Assembly: GCF_002891295.1 (NCBI RefSeq)
Contig: NZ_LGUI01000001.1
Coordinates: 124,001 to 188,000, forward strand
DNA length: 64,000 nucleotides
From: Streptomyces eurocidicus
Lineage (GTDB): Bacteria; Actinomycetota; Actinomycetes; Streptomycetales; Streptomycetaceae
Direction: 5' to 3'
A program made the position numbers and the translations under genes. Below are positions 13,173-22,107 of the stretch, piece after piece (the first letter of the stretch is position 1; every line of letters starts with the position of its first letter). The notes below the pieces were generated by a model, which saw only the letters and a program-made list of their open reading frames with translations, did not search any database and was not told where the DNA came from.

Positions 13173-13406
13173 TCAGCCCTGGGTCTGCGGCTGCGCCTTC
13201 TTGACGGCGGTCTTGGACGCCTGGCCGAGGCCCATCATGCGCATGATGCCGCCGACGACGCCGCCGAGGGCGATCACGACGATGCCCGCCCAGAACCCGG
13301 CCGGCTTGGCGGCCACCATGAACGCGCCGGAGACGCAAAAGCCGATGAAGGCGATGGTGACACCGGTCCAGGCGGCCGGGGTGTGTCCGTGGCTGCTACC
13401 CGACAT
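13173..13406 (-). CDS. HGxxPAAW family small membrane protein
   Basis: 77 residues with the N-terminal SHGHTPAAWTGV motif that defines this actinobacterial family, then two membrane segments (about 15-35 and 37-57) and a basic Lys/Gln tail. Function unknown. Its fixed place beside trpE and trpC genes across Streptomyces suggests co-transcription rather than a proven role in Trp synthesis. Confidence 0.85.
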   Translation of the reverse strand: MSGSSHGHTPAAWTGVTIAFIGFCVSGAFMVAAKPAGFWAGIVVIALGGVVGGIMRMMGLGQASKTAVKKAQPQTQG

Positions 13407-13518
13407 GACTAAGACTCCTCGTTGCTGTGGCGCGCCCTGGGGCGCGGGGAACGCTCATGGTCATTGTCCCCGACGGCCGGGGCCGCCTCGCTCTGGGGTG
13501 GGGCGTGTCAGGACGGCG

Positions 13519-14181
13519 TCACGGCCGGGTGTCGCCGGTGGGGTCCTCGCCGCGGTCGAGGGCCTTCCACAGCTCCTCGGGGCGGTCGGGGTCGGGCGCG
13601 GTGCGGGCGCGGCGCGGGCGGGGGGTGCCGTCGCGCTCGTAGCGGCTGGACATGGCGGGCCAGTGACGGCCGTAGCGCAGGGCGAGGAGCCCGGCGAGGA
13701 GCAGCAGCACGCCGCCGGCGAGGGCGACCCAGGGCCAGGCGGTGTGGGAGACGCCGTCGATGGCGGCGCCGGTGAGCCCGCTGGCGCGGGACGCCTTCTC
13801 CTCCAGGGCGGCGGTGTCGGTGGCGCCGGTGACCGCGCCGGCGACGACGCCCGCGCCGCTCAGGGCGAGCAGGCCGGCGACGACGGTGCGCCAGACGCCG
13901 CGGACGGCGAAGACCGCGACGAGGGCGGCGAGGGCCACGATGGCGAGGGCGCCGGGCAGGCCGCCGACGTCCTGGCCGCTGGCGCTCTGGGCGACCGGCG
14001 ACCCGTTGACCTGGGTGGTGCCCTCGGACCAGGTGCGGCCGCCCGCCAGGAGGACGAGTGCCGCGCCCGCGGCGCCGGCCAGCAGGGCGGTGCCGACGCT
14101 GCGACGGCGGCCGGCGCCGGTCCGGGCGGCGGGCTCGACGTGGGGGCGGGGGTGGGGTACGGCTGCGCTCACGGTTACCAC
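13519..14181 (-). CDS. Trp-region-conserved membrane protein (TIGR02234 type)
   Basis: 220-residue protein with four hydrophobic segments (about 28-47, 76-95, 98-118, 146-167) and a charged C-terminal tail. It sits directly downstream of trpE and matches in layout the TIGR02234 family, described only as a membrane protein found next to trpE/trpC in actinobacteria. No catalytic motif is visible. The start at 14181 (MVTVSAAV) is preceded by GAGAGATAG-like sequence. Confidence 0.85.
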   Translation of the reverse strand: MVTVSAAVPHPRPHVEPAARTGAGRRRSVGTALLAGAAGAALVLLAGGRTWSEGTTQVNGSPVAQSASGQDVGGLPGALAIVALAALVAVFAVRGVWRTVVAGLLALSGAGVVAGAVTGATDTAALEEKASRASGLTGAAIDGVSHTAWPWVALAGGVLLLLAGLLALRYGRHWPAMSSRYERDGTPRPRRARTAPDPDRPEELWKALDRGEDPTGDTRP

Positions 14182-14263
14182 TATCTCTCGTCGGTGCCGG
14201 GCGGGCGCCCCGGGGTCCCCTGTGCGGGCGTCCCGGGGCGCGCCGCGGCGGCTCCCGGGCGGC

Positions 14264-15790
14264 TCACGACCGGTGGGGGAGCCGGTTCGCGGAGTGGACG
14301 GCGCGGAGCACGGCGGCGGCCTTGTTGCGGCACTCGGCGTCCTCGGCCGCCGGGTCGGAGTCGGCGACGACGCCCGCGCCGGCCTGGACGTAGGCGGTGC
14401 CGTCGCGCAGCACGGCGGTGCGGATGGCGATGGCGGTGTCGGAGTCCCCGGCGAAGTCGAGGTAGCCGACGCAGCCGCCGTACAGGCCGCGGCGGGCGGG
14501 CTCCAGCTCCTCGATGATCTGCATGGCGCGGGGCTTGGGCGCGCCGGAGAGGGTGCCGGCGGGGAAGCAGGCGGTGAGGACGTCGAAGGCGGTGCGCCCG
14601 GGGGCGAGGCGGCCGGTGACGGTGGAGACGATGTGCATGACGTGGCTGTAGCGCTCGATGGACATGAAGTCGACGACCTCGACGCTGCCGGGCTCGCAGA
14701 CCCGGCCGAGGTCGTTGCGGCCGAGGTCGACGAGCATCAGGTGCTCGGCGCGCTCCTTGGGGTCGGCCATGAGTTCCTCGGCGAGGGCGGCGTCGGTCTG
14801 CGGGGTGGCGCCGCGCGGCCGGGTGCCGGCGATGGGGTGCACCATGGCCTGCCCGTCCTCGACCTTGACGAGCGCCTCGGGGCTGGAGCCGACGATGTCG
14901 AACCCGTCGAAGCGGAGCAGGTACATGTACGGGCTCGGGTTGGTCGCCCGGAGCACGCGGTAGACGTCGAGGGCGGACGCCTCGCAGGGGGTCTCGAAGC
15001 GCTGGGAGGGGACGACCTGGAACGCCTCGCCCGCGCGGATGCGCTCCTTGACGTCCTCCACGGCCGCCATGTAATCGGGGCCGCCCCAGCGGGCGGTGTA
15101 CTCGGGGAGCTCGGAGGGCGGCAGGGTGGTGGGGTCGGTCGGGGCGGGCCGGTGGAGGTCGGCGGCCATGGCGTCGAGGCGGGCGACGGCGTCGGCGTAC
15201 GCCTCGTCGACTCCGGTGTCGAGGTCGTTGTGGTTGATCGCGTTGGCGATCAGCAGGACGGTGCCGTTCCAGTGGTCGAGGACGGCGAGGTCGGAGGTGA
15301 GGAGCATGGTCAGCTCGGGCAGGCCGAGGGTGTCGGCGCCGTGCTCGCCGATCCGCTCCAGGCGGCGCACGATGTCGTAGCCGAGATAGCCGACCATGCC
15401 GCCGGTGAAGGGCGGCAGCCCGGTGCCCTCGATGAGGTCGCGCGGGGTGTGCAGGGCGGCCACGGTGGCGCGCAGGGTCTCCAGCGGGTCGCCGTCGGTG
15501 GGCACGCCGACGGGCGGGGTGCCGAGCCAGTGGGTGGCGCCGTCGCGGACGGTGAGGGTGGCGGCGCTGCGGACGCCGACGAAGGAGTAGCGGGACCAGG
15601 TACGGCCGTTCTCGGCGGACTCCAGCAGGAAGGTGCCGGGGCGCTCGGCGGCGAGTTTGCGGTAGAGGCCGACGGGGGTGTCCCCGTCGGCGAGGAACCG
15701 CCGGGTGACCGGGATGACCCGGCGGTCCTTCGCGAGCGTACGGAAGGTTGCGGCGTCGGGGGCGATGTCACCCGGGGTCGTGGCTGCCAT
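14264..15790 (-). CDS. trpE: Anthranilate synthase component I TrpE
   Basis: 508-residue chorismate-using enzyme. The N-terminal regulatory domain contains [15 protein letters not shown], whose LLES motif binds feedback tryptophan. The C-terminal catalytic domain has [20 protein letters not shown] and GTLSGAPK. No trpG is fused or nearby, so the glutaminase subunit must be encoded elsewhere. The start is only 11 nt after the hisI stop, so trpE appears to be read from the hisI promoter, linking Trp and His supply; I see no room for a Trp leader peptide. Confidence 0.97.
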   Translation of the reverse strand: MAATTPGDIAPDAATFRTLAKDRRVIPVTRRFLADGDTPVGLYRKLAAERPGTFLLESAENGRTWSRYSFVGVRSAATLTVRDGATHWLGTPPVGVPTDGDPLETLRATVAALHTPRDLIEGTGLPPFTGGMVGYLGYDIVRRLERIGEHGADTLGLPELTMLLTSDLAVLDHWNGTVLLIANAINHNDLDTGVDEAYADAVARLDAMAADLHRPAPTDPTTLPPSELPEYTARWGGPDYMAAVEDVKERIRAGEAFQVVPSQRFETPCEASALDVYRVLRATNPSPYMYLLRFDGFDIVGSSPEALVKVEDGQAMVHPIAGTRPRGATPQTDAALAEELMADPKERAEHLMLVDLGRNDLGRVCEPGSVEVVDFMSIERYSHVMHIVSTVTGRLAPGRTAFDVLTACFPAGTLSGAPKPRAMQIIEELEPARRGLYGGCVGYLDFAGDSDTAIAIRTAVLRDGTAYVQAGAGVVADSDPAAEDAECRNKAAAVLRAVHSANRLPHRS

Positions 15791-15801
15791 GGCAGCGGAT
15801 G

Positions 15802-16185
15802 CTACTGGGCCAGCGGCAGGACGTCGGCATCGAAGCACGTGCGGTCACCGGTGTGGCAGGCGGCGCCGACCTGGTCGACCTTGACGAGGAGGGTGTCCGC
15901 GTCGCAGTCCAGGGCCACGGATTTCACGTGCTGGACGTGGCCGGAGGTGTCGCCCTTGACCCAGTACTCCTGGCGGCTGCGGCTCCAGTAGGTGCAGCGG
16001 CCGGTGGTGAGGGTGCGGTGGAGGGCCTCGTCGTCCATCCAGCCGAGCATGAGGACCTCGCCGGTGTCGTACTGCTGGGCGATGGCGGGGACCAGGCCGT
16101 GGGCGTCGCGCTTGAGGCGCGCGGCGATGGCGGGGTCGAGGGCGGTGGGGGCGGTGTCGGGCGTGGGGCGGGTGGTGCCGGTCAT
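15802..16185 (-). CDS. hisI: Phosphoribosyl-AMP cyclohydrolase HisI
   Basis: 127-residue zinc/magnesium enzyme that opens the purine ring of PR-AMP in histidine synthesis. The family signature [19 protein letters not shown] is clear, and metal ligands are in DCDADT and the C-terminal CHTGDRTC. There is no fused HisE domain. It is separated from the main his operon by three plus-strand genes and instead precedes trpE. ATG 16185 was preferred over ATG 16194 because it has a GGA box about 8 nt upstream. Confidence 0.95.
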   Translation of the reverse strand: MTGTTRPTPDTAPTALDPAIAARLKRDAHGLVPAIAQQYDTGEVLMLGWMDDEALHRTLTTGRCTYWSRSRQEYWVKGDTSGHVQHVKSVALDCDADTLLVKVDQVGAACHTGDRTCFDADVLPLAQ

Positions 16186-16248
16186 GCGGTCCATTCTGCC
16201 GCTACGGGCGGGGCGTGGGTGCGGGTGCGGGTGGGTGCCGCTGCGCGG

Positions 16249-16380
16249 GGCTTTTTCCCCTACCCGCCCCTTCCCGAACGGGGCTCTGCCCCGGACCCCG
16301 GTCCTCAAGCGCCGGACGGGCTGAATTTCAGCCCGTCCGGCGCTTGAGGACATTCGGGAAGGGGCGGGGTGGGGAAAGCC
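16249..16380. repeat. Nested palindromic repeat, copy 1 (full length)
   Basis: An outer inverted repeat (16249-16278 against 16353-16380, consensus CCCGCCCCTTCCCGAA) encloses a small CGGGGC/GCCCCG hairpin (16279-16293) and a perfect 24-bp core hairpin (16301-16324 and 16328-16351). It fills much of the 330-bp gap between the divergent hisI and proline-rich genes. Three further copies are at 17348, 18721 and 26377. It cannot terminate either flanking gene because both start here. Confidence 0.9.
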
Positions 16381-16515
16381 CGCCGCAGGCGCGGGGCCGG
16401 GACGGGGCCCGGGGAGACCGGTGCGCGGGCCCGTACGGAGATGGTGGCCGGTAAGGGTGGGTCGATCGGGAGCCCGCCGGAGGGGCTGTCAGCGGCGTAC
16501 GGCATGCTGTCGCGC

Positions 16516-17325
16516 ATGAGCTCTCCGCCGCCGCCGAACCCCCCGCAACCGCCTGGCCACGGCGGTGGTTTCGGACCGCCCCAGAACTTCGGACCGCCGC
16601 AGCCGCCGGCCCAGCCGCCCGCGCAGCCGTACGGTCAGCCTTACGGACAGCCGCAGCCTCCGCAGGGTTTCGGCCAGTACGGGCAGTTCGCCCCGCCGAT
16701 GCCGCCGCCGCCCTCGGGCGGCAACGGCGCGAAGGTCGCCGCCATCGTGGTCGCGGCCGTGCTGGTGACGGGTCTGATAGTGGGCGGCGTCATCCTCACG
16801 TCCGGCGGCGGTGACGACAAGCCGTCCGCGAAGGCGTCACCGAGCTCCTCGGCCTCGTCCGCCGCGCCGTCCGAGGCGCCGAGCACGACCCCCGGCACGC
16901 CCTCCGACGCCCCCTCGGGCTTCGACCCGTCGGGCTCCGCCGAGCCGTCGTCGCCGTCCGTGTCCCGGGTGCCGTACGTGGTGCTCAAGCCCGGCCAGTG
17001 CTTCGACCACCCGCACCTGAGCAGCGGTGTCACCCGGGTGACCACGCGTTCCTGCGACACGAGCCACGACGGCGAGGTCATCGCCAACGCGACGCTGACG
17101 GGCACGTTCAGCACGGAGCTGGACATCCAGGCCAAGGCCAAGGGCCTCTGCGAGAAGAAGGCCCAGGAGCGCGTTCGCTCCATAGCCGACGGCCGGACGT
17201 ATTACTCGTACACGCTGTATCCGGCGAAGTCGACGTACGACCGGGGGCAGTCGGAGGTCACCTGCACGATCACGCGGAGCACGGGGCCGGGGGGCGCGAA
17301 GCTGACGGAGGCGCTGCCGGATTAG
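16516..17325 (+). CDS. Proline-rich single-pass protein with septum-formation-like domain
   Basis: 269 residues: Pro/Gln/Gly-rich cytoplasmic N-terminus (about 1-70, with repeated QPYGQ), one membrane span (about 76-98), a Ser/Pro/Ala-rich linker (about 100-155), then a folded extracytoplasmic domain. That domain has GQCFDH, TTRSCDTSHDGEVIA and later LCEKKAQER and EVTCTIT, so four cysteines likely form two disulfides. The C..C..HDGEV pattern resembles the Pfam septum-formation domain; the biological role is unknown. ATG 16516 was chosen over ATG 16504; neither has a strong Shine-Dalgarno. Confidence 0.75.
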   Translation: MSSPPPPNPPQPPGHGGGFGPPQNFGPPQPPAQPPAQPYGQPYGQPQPPQGFGQYGQFAPPMPPPPSGGNGAKVAAIVVAAVLVTGLIVGGVILTSGGGDDKPSAKASPSSSASSAAPSEAPSTTPGTPSDAPSGFDPSGSAEPSSPSVSRVPYVVLKPGQCFDHPHLSSGVTRVTTRSCDTSHDGEVIANATLTGTFSTELDIQAKAKGLCEKKAQERVRSIADGRTYYSYTLYPAKSTYDRGQSEVTCTITRSTGPGGAKLTEALPD

Positions 17326-17347
17326 GCCCCCTTCCGCGCTGACGCGC

Positions 17348-17404
17348 GGTGTCCTCAATCGCCGGACGGGCTGGTTTTCAGCCCGTCCGGCGATTGAGGA
17401 CACC
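17348..17404. repeat. Palindromic repeat, copy 2 (core only)
   Basis: Perfect 26-bp stem (17348-17373 and 17379-17404) with loop GTTTT, same core as copy 1 except AATCG for AAGCG. It lacks the outer arms. It lies 22 nt past the proline-rich gene stop and 55 nt before the next start, so it could act as a terminator. Confidence 0.9.
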
Positions 17405-17459
17405 AGGCACGAGCGCGGCACCGTGGCACGGCAGGGACACCAGTCGTAGGCTGGGCCGC

Positions 17460-18092
17460 ATGTCAACCCACGCGCAGCGCGAACGTCTGCTCCTCGCCGA
17501 TCTGTTGGAGCTGGCGGGCCCGGACGCCCCCACCCTCTGCGACGGCTGGCGGGCCCGGGACCTCGCGGCCCACGTCGTGGTGCGCGAGCGCCGGGCCGAC
17601 GCCTCCGCCGGAATCGTGATCAAGGCGCTGGCGCCCCGGCTGGAGCGGGTGCAGGCCGAGTTCGCCGCGAAGCCGTACGAGGAGCTGATCCAGCTCATCC
17701 GCACGGGGCCGCCGCGGCTGTCGCCGTACGCCCTCAAGCCGGTCGACGAGGCCGCCAACACGGTGGAGTTCTTCGTGCACGCCGAGGACGTCCGCCGCGC
17801 CCAGCCGGACTGGACTCCCCGGGAGCCGGACCCCGTCTTCGCGGACGCGCTGTGGGCGCGGCTGGAGCGGGTGGCGCGGATGCTGGGCCGCCGGTCGCCG
17901 GTGGGCCTGGTGCTGCGGCGGCCCGACGGGCGGACGGCGGTGGCGCACCGGGGTGCTCCGGTGGTGACGGTGACCGGTGAGCCGGGCGAGCTGACGCTGT
18001 TCGCCTTCGGCCGGCAGGGCGCGGCCCGGGTGGAACGCGAGGGTGACGCGGACGCGCTCGCGAAGCTGAGTGGGGCGACACTGGGTTTCTGA
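17460..18092 (+). CDS. TIGR03085-type (DinB/MDMPI-like) metal-binding protein
   Basis: 210 residues with the layout of the mycothiol-dependent maleylpyruvate isomerase/DinB-like superfamily: N-terminal RERLLLADLLELAGPDAPTL, the helix RDLAAHVVVRERRAD, and EFFVHAEDVRRAQPDW, which supply the usual histidine/acid metal ligands. The TIGR03085 family is described as metal-binding with unknown substrate. Its first codon follows repeat copy 2. I cannot assign a reaction. Confidence 0.8.
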   Translation: MSTHAQRERLLLADLLELAGPDAPTLCDGWRARDLAAHVVVRERRADASAGIVIKALAPRLERVQAEFAAKPYEELIQLIRTGPPRLSPYALKPVDEAANTVEFFVHAEDVRRAQPDWTPREPDPVFADALWARLERVARMLGRRSPVGLVLRRPDGRTAVAHRGAPVVTVTGEPGELTLFAFGRQGAARVEREGDADALAKLSGATLGF

Positions 18093-18145
18093 GCCCCCTG
18101 AGGGCGAGGGGCCACCCGGATCCCGACCGGAAGAAGGTGCCCGAC

Positions 18146-18706
18146 ATGGCATCCCGCCACAGAACCACCTCCCTGACCAGTCCTCTCGGCAGCCCCATGG
18201 GCGGCCCGGCGGCCACAGCGCTGCCGACGGGGGTCTCCCTGGGGCTGCTGCTGTTCCGTCTGGTGATCGGCCTCATCATGACCGGGCACGGGACGCAGAA
18301 GCTCTTCGGCTGGTTCGACGGCCCCGGGATCGACATGACGGGGAAGTTCTTCACCCAGTCGGGCTATCCGGCGGGCAAAGCGATGGCCGTCGTGGCCGGC
18401 CTCAGCGAGACGCTCGGCGGGGTGGGCCTGTTCCTGGGTCTGCTCACCCCGCTGGCGGCGGCCGCCGTGCTGGGCACGATGATCAACGCGCTGGTGGTGA
18501 CGTGGGGAGACTTCTTCCTGCCGGCCGGTGTGGAGTTCACGCTGCTGATCGCCGTGGCGGCGGCGGGGCTGGCGCTCACGGGGCCGGGGCGGTACGCGGT
18601 GGACCACTACCTGCCGGTGGTGCGGGCGCACCGGCTGTCGTACGGGGTGGGGGCGATCCTGCTGGCGGCGGTGGCGGCGCTGGCGATCGTTCTGACGCGG
18701 GACTAG
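18146..18706 (+). CDS. DoxX family membrane protein
   Basis: 186-residue DoxX-like protein: a first membrane segment with LLLFRLVIGLIMTGHGTQKLFGWF is the family signature, followed by three more hydrophobic segments. DoxX proteins are linked to quinol or thiol redox systems, but the function here is unproven. The ATG at 18146 was preferred to GTG 18137 because GAAGG is 8 nt upstream of it. It is 53 nt downstream of the TIGR03085 gene and probably co-transcribed. Confidence 0.85.
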   Translation: MASRHRTTSLTSPLGSPMGGPAATALPTGVSLGLLLFRLVIGLIMTGHGTQKLFGWFDGPGIDMTGKFFTQSGYPAGKAMAVVAGLSETLGGVGLFLGLLTPLAAAAVLGTMINALVVTWGDFFLPAGVEFTLLIAVAAAGLALTGPGRYAVDHYLPVVRAHRLSYGVGAILLAAVAALAIVLTRD

Positions 18707-18720
18707 AGCGGCGGCGGGGA

Positions 18721-18797
18721 TTTTTCCCCACCCCGCCCCTTCCCGAATGTCCTCAATCGCCGGACGGGCTGAAAATCAGCCCGCCCGGCGATTGGGA
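18721..18797. repeat. Palindromic repeat, copy 3 (decayed)
   Basis: The left outer arm (18721-18749, TTTTTCCCCACCCCGCCCC...) is followed by a core hairpin 18751-18797 whose right arm has diverged (mismatch in the GGACGGGC part and GGGAG instead of GAGGA). The right outer arm is missing. It sits between the convergent DoxX and hisF genes, where it could terminate both. Confidence 0.85.
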
Positions 18798-18818
18798 GAC
18801 CGAGCCCCGGAACAATCC

Positions 18819-19574
18819 TCAGCGGACCGGGTGGCCCGCCTCGCGGAGGGCGCCCTTGACGTCCGCGATCCGGAGGTCGCCGAAGTGGAAGACGGAGGCG
18901 GCGAGGACCGCGTCCGCCCCGGCGTCGACCGCGGGCGCGAAGTGCTCCAGCCGGCCCGCGCCACCGCTGGCGATCACCGGTACGGAGACGTGCTTCCGCA
19001 CGGCCCGGATCATCTCCGTGTCGTAGCCGTCCTTGGTGCCGTCGGCGTCCATGGAGTTCAGCAGGATCTCGCCGGCGCCCAGCTCGGCCGCGCGGTGCGC
19101 CCACTCCACGGCGTCCAGGCCGGTGCCCCGGCGGCCGCCGTGGGTGGTGACCTCGAAGCTCCCGGAGGCGGTGCGGCGGGCGTCTACGGAGAGGACCAGC
19201 ACCTGCCGGCCGAAGCGCTCCGCGATCTCCTGGATCAGCTCGGGCCGCTCGATGGCCGCGGTGTTGACGCCGACCTTGTCCGCGCCGGCCCGCAGCAGCT
19301 TGTCGACGTCGGCCGCGGCGCGGACGCCGCCGCCCACGGTCAGCGGGATGAAGACCTGCTCGGCGGTGCGGCGGACCACGTCGTAGGTGGTCTCGCGGTT
19401 GCCGGAGGAGGCGGTGATGTCCAGGAAGGTCAGCTCGTCGGCGCCCTCCTGCCCGTAGATCTTGGCCATCTCGACGGGGTCGCCGGCGTCGCGGAGGTTC
19501 TGGAAGTTGACGCCCTTGACGACCCGGCCGTTGTCCACGTCCAGGCAGGGGATGACTCGGACCGCCAGGCTCAT
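18819..19574 (-). CDS. hisF: Imidazole glycerol phosphate synthase subunit HisF
   Basis: 251-residue TIM barrel, cyclase half of the HisF-HisH complex that makes IGP and AICAR from PRFAR. Catalytic aspartates are in [14 protein letters not shown] (Asp12 region) and [14 protein letters not shown]; phosphate loops VGGGVR and ASGGAG are present. Last gene of the operon; its ATG overlaps the ridA stop by 4 nt. Confidence 0.97.
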   Translation of the reverse strand: MSLAVRVIPCLDVDNGRVVKGVNFQNLRDAGDPVEMAKIYGQEGADELTFLDITASSGNRETTYDVVRRTAEQVFIPLTVGGGVRAAADVDKLLRAGADKVGVNTAAIERPELIQEIAERFGRQVLVLSVDARRTASGSFEVTTHGGRRGTGLDAVEWAHRAAELGAGEILLNSMDADGTKDGYDTEMIRAVRKHVSVPVIASGGAGRLEHFAPAVDAGADAVLAASVFHFGDLRIADVKGALREAGHPVR

Positions 19575-19978
19575 GTGCTCGTTGCTCCTCTAAAAGCTTC
19601 TACTTCTACCTGGACCAGGACGCGCGAGTCGACGAAGCCGGAGACGACGACCAGGGTCGCCGCGGGCCGTACCGCGTCGAAGAGCTCGTGGTGGGCGCGG
19701 CCGACCGCGTCCACGTCGCGCGCGTGGGTCAGGTACATACGGGTGCGGATGACGTCGGCGGCGCCGAGGCCGAACTCGCCCAGGGCGGCGAGGGCGTTGC
19801 GGAAGGCGGCGAGCGCCTGCTCGTAGGGGTCGCCCTCGCCGTGCAGGACGCCGCCGGCCAGTGGCATGGTGCCGGCGACGAGGACCGTGTCCCCCGCCGC
19901 CACGGCGCGTGCGAAGCCGATCGTCTGCTCCCAGGAGCTGTCTGACTGTACGCGCCGCGGTGCGGGGGAATCGGTCAT
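19571..19978 (-). CDS. RidA (YjgF/YER057c/UK114) family protein
   Basis: 135 residues with the RidA fold signatures [25 protein letters not shown] and the C-terminal VEVEAFRG. RidA proteins hydrolyse reactive enamine/imine intermediates released by PLP enzymes; the conserved Arg appears in [10 protein letters not shown]. Here it is embedded in the his operon, overlapping priA and hisF by 4 nt on each side, so it is made with PLP-dependent HisC. A link to His synthesis is inference. Confidence 0.88.
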   Translation of the reverse strand: MTDSPAPRRVQSDSSWEQTIGFARAVAAGDTVLVAGTMPLAGGVLHGEGDPYEQALAAFRNALAALGEFGLGAADVIRTRMYLTHARDVDAVGRAHHELFDAVRPAATLVVVSGFVDSRVLVQVEVEAFRGATST

Positions 19979-20700
19979 ACGGACACAGCCTCCAGGGCCT
20001 CTTCCAGGGTGAACGCCTTGGCGTAGAGGGCCTTGCCGACGATGGCGCCCTCGACGCCCTCCGGTACCAGCGTGGCGATCGCCCGCAGATCGTCAAGGGA
20101 GGAGACACCGCCGGAGGCGACGACCGGCCGGTCGGTGACGGCGCAGACGTTCTTCAGCAGCTCCAGGTTGGGGCCCTGGAGGGTGCCGTCCTTGGCGATG
20201 TCGGTGACGACGTAGCGGGCGCAGCCCTCGGCGTCGAGGCGGGCGAGGGTCTCGTAGAGGTCGCCGCCGTCGCGGGTCCAGCCGCGGCCGCGGAGGGTGG
20301 TGCCGCGGACGTCGAGGCCGACGGCGATGCGGTCGCCGTGCTCGGCGATGACCTTGGCGACCCACTCGGGGGTCTCCAGGGCGGCGGTGCCGAGGTTGAC
20401 GCGGGTGCAGCCGGTGGCGAGGGCGGCGGCGAGCGAGGCGTCGTCGCGGATGCCGCCGGAGAGCTCGACCTTGATGTCCATGGAGCGGGTGACCTCGGCG
20501 ACCTGGGCGCGGTTGTCGCCGGTGCCGAAGGCGGCGTCGAGGTCGACCAGGTGCAGCCACTCGGCGCCGGCCCGCTGCCAGGCGAGGGCCGCGGACAGCG
20601 GGTCGCCGTAGGACGTCTCGGAGCCGGACTCGCCGTGGACGAGGCGGACGGCCCGGCCGTCGCGGACGTCTACCGCGGGGAGGAGTTCGAGCTTCGGCAT
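19975..20700 (-). CDS. priA: Bifunctional phosphoribosyl isomerase PriA (HisA/TrpF)
   Basis: 241-residue half-barrel-duplicated TIM barrel. In Streptomyces and mycobacteria this enzyme isomerises both ProFAR (His pathway) and PRA (Trp pathway), replacing trpF. Catalytic acids are in [15 protein letters not shown] (N-terminal Asp) and [11 protein letters not shown] (second Asp); phosphate sites are SGGIRD and ASGGVSS. No separate trpF is seen in the window, consistent with dual use. The gene follows hisH with an 8-nt gap. Confidence 0.95.
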   Translation of the reverse strand: MPKLELLPAVDVRDGRAVRLVHGESGSETSYGDPLSAALAWQRAGAEWLHLVDLDAAFGTGDNRAQVAEVTRSMDIKVELSGGIRDDASLAAALATGCTRVNLGTAALETPEWVAKVIAEHGDRIAVGLDVRGTTLRGRGWTRDGGDLYETLARLDAEGCARYVVTDIAKDGTLQGPNLELLKNVCAVTDRPVVASGGVSSLDDLRAIATLVPEGVEGAIVGKALYAKAFTLEEALEAVSV

Positions 20701-20708
20701 CTGGGGGC

Positions 20709-21353
20709 TCACAGGGTCTCGATCCAGTTGGTCAGCAGCTGGGCGCCGGCGTCGCCGGACTTCTCGGGGTGGAACTGGGTGGCGCACAGCGGCCCGTTCT
20801 CCACGGCGGCGACGAAGGGCTCGCCGTGTGTGGCCCAGGTGACCTGGGGAGGCCGGATGTGGTCCGCGGTGATCTCGAAGCCCCACTCGCGCACGGCGTA
20901 GGAGTGCACGAAGTAGTAGCGGGTGCCGGCGTCGAGGCCGGCGAAGAGCCGGGAGTCCTCGGCCGGGGTGACGGTGTTCCAGCCCATGTGCGGGACGACG
21001 GGGGCCTTGAGCGGCTCGACCGCGCCGGGCCACTCGTCGAGGCCCTCGGTCTCGACGCCGTGCTCGATGCCGCGCTCGAAGAGGATCTGCATGCCGACGC
21101 AGATGCCCATGACGGGGCGGCCGCCGGAGAGCCGGCGGCCGACGATCCAGTCGCCGCGGGCCGCGCGCAGTCCGCGCATGCAGGCGTCGAAGGCGCCGAC
21201 GCCGGGGACGAGCAGTCCGTCGGCGGTCATGGCCTTGTCGTAGTCGCGGGTGATCTCGACGTCGGCGCCGACGTGGGCGAGGGCGCGCTCGGCGGAGCGG
21301 ACGTTGCCGAAGCCGTAGTCGAAGACGACGACCTTCTTCTTCGGGGCGCTCAT
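20709..21353 (-). CDS. hisH: Imidazole glycerol phosphate synthase subunit HisH
   Basis: 214-residue class I glutaminase that delivers ammonia to HisF. The triad is visible: nucleophile in [13 protein letters not shown] and the His/Glu of [11 protein letters not shown]. The oxyanion loop is preceded by [12 protein letters not shown] 21353 overlaps the stop of the small membrane gene upstream by 4 nt; a longer N-terminal extension is possible but lacks family similarity. Confidence 0.97.
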   Translation of the reverse strand: MSAPKKKVVVFDYGFGNVRSAERALAHVGADVEITRDYDKAMTADGLLVPGVGAFDACMRGLRAARGDWIVGRRLSGGRPVMGICVGMQILFERGIEHGVETEGLDEWPGAVEPLKAPVVPHMGWNTVTPAEDSRLFAGLDAGTRYYFVHSYAVREWGFEITADHIRPPQVTWATHGEPFVAAVENGPLCATQFHPEKSGDAGAQLLTNWIETL

Positions 21354-21517
21354 GACCACAGTCCTTCGATCCTGAGGGTGCCGGCGGCCAGGCACATGGT
21401 GGCACCTATGCCGAGCAGCACGATGATGCTCTTGGGCATGCCCTGCTTGGCGAAGGAGATGATGCCGCCGACCAGGAAGAGGCCGACGACGATCAGGGTG
21501 GTGGAGAGGCCGTTCAC
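21350..21517 (-). CDS. 55-residue two-helix membrane protein in his operon
   Basis: Small protein of two hydrophobic segments (about 5-22 and 29-46) joined by a short loop AKQGMPKS, ending RIEGLWS. The GTG at 21517 overlaps the hisB stop (GTGA) and its stop overlaps hisH (ATGA), so it is tightly embedded in the operon. I recognise no domain. Conserved small membrane proteins occur at this site in Streptomyces; its role in histidine synthesis is unknown. Confidence 0.85.
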   Translation of the reverse strand: MNGLSTTLIVVGLFLVGGIISFAKQGMPKSIIVLLGIGATMCLAAGTLRIEGLWS

Positions 21518-22107
21518 AGGGCGCCCTTCGTGGAGGGAAGGATTCCGGCGGCGCGCCGGTCGTGTTCGCAGGCGTAGCGCAGCGCCCGGGCGAGGGCCTT
21601 GAACTGGCACTCGACGATGTGGTGGGCGTTGCGGCCGTAGGGGACGTGGACGTGCAGGGCGATCTGAGCCTGCGCGACGAACGACTCCAGGATGTGGCGG
21701 GTCATCGTGGTGTCGTAGGTGCCGATCATCGGCGCCATGTTCTCGGGCTCGGTGTGCACGAGGTAGGGGCGGCCGGAGAGGTCGACGGTGACCTGGGCGA
21801 GGGACTCGTCCAGGGGGACCGTGCAGTTGCCGAAGCGGTAGATGCCCACCTTGTCGCCGAGTGCCTGCCGGAAGGCGGCACCGAGCGCGAGGGCGGTGTC
21901 CTCGATGGTGTGGTGGGTGTCGATGTGCAGGTCGCCGTCGGTCTTGACGGTGAGGTCGAAGAGGCCGTGGCGGCCCAGCTGGTCGAGCATGTGGTCGAAG
22001 AATCCGACCCCTGTCGACACATCGACCTGTCCGGTGCCGTCGAGGTCGATCTCGACGAGGACGGACGTCTCCTTCGTGGTGCGCTCGACGCGCCCGACGC
22101 GGGTCAT
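21514..22107 (-). CDS. hisB: Imidazoleglycerol-phosphate dehydratase HisB
   Basis: 197-residue Mn-dependent dehydratase. Metal-binding histidine motifs [33 protein letters not shown] and [17 protein letters not shown] are all present. It is monofunctional, with no HisB phosphatase domain, as in other actinobacteria. The ATG overlaps the hisC stop by 4 nt. Confidence 0.97.
   Translation of the reverse strand: MTRVGRVERTTKETSVLVEIDLDGTGQVDVSTGVGFFDHMLDQLGRHGLFDLTVKTDGDLHIDTHHTIEDTALALGAAFRQALGDKVGIYRFGNCTVPLDESLAQVTVDLSGRPYLVHTEPENMAPMIGTYDTTMTRHILESFVAQAQIALHVHVPYGRNAHHIVECQFKALARALRYACEHDRRAAGILPSTKGAL

Noticed and set aside
15791..15801. Tryptophan attenuator ahead of trpE
   Set aside because: Only 11 nt separate hisI and trpE, leaving no room for a leader peptide with Trp codons.
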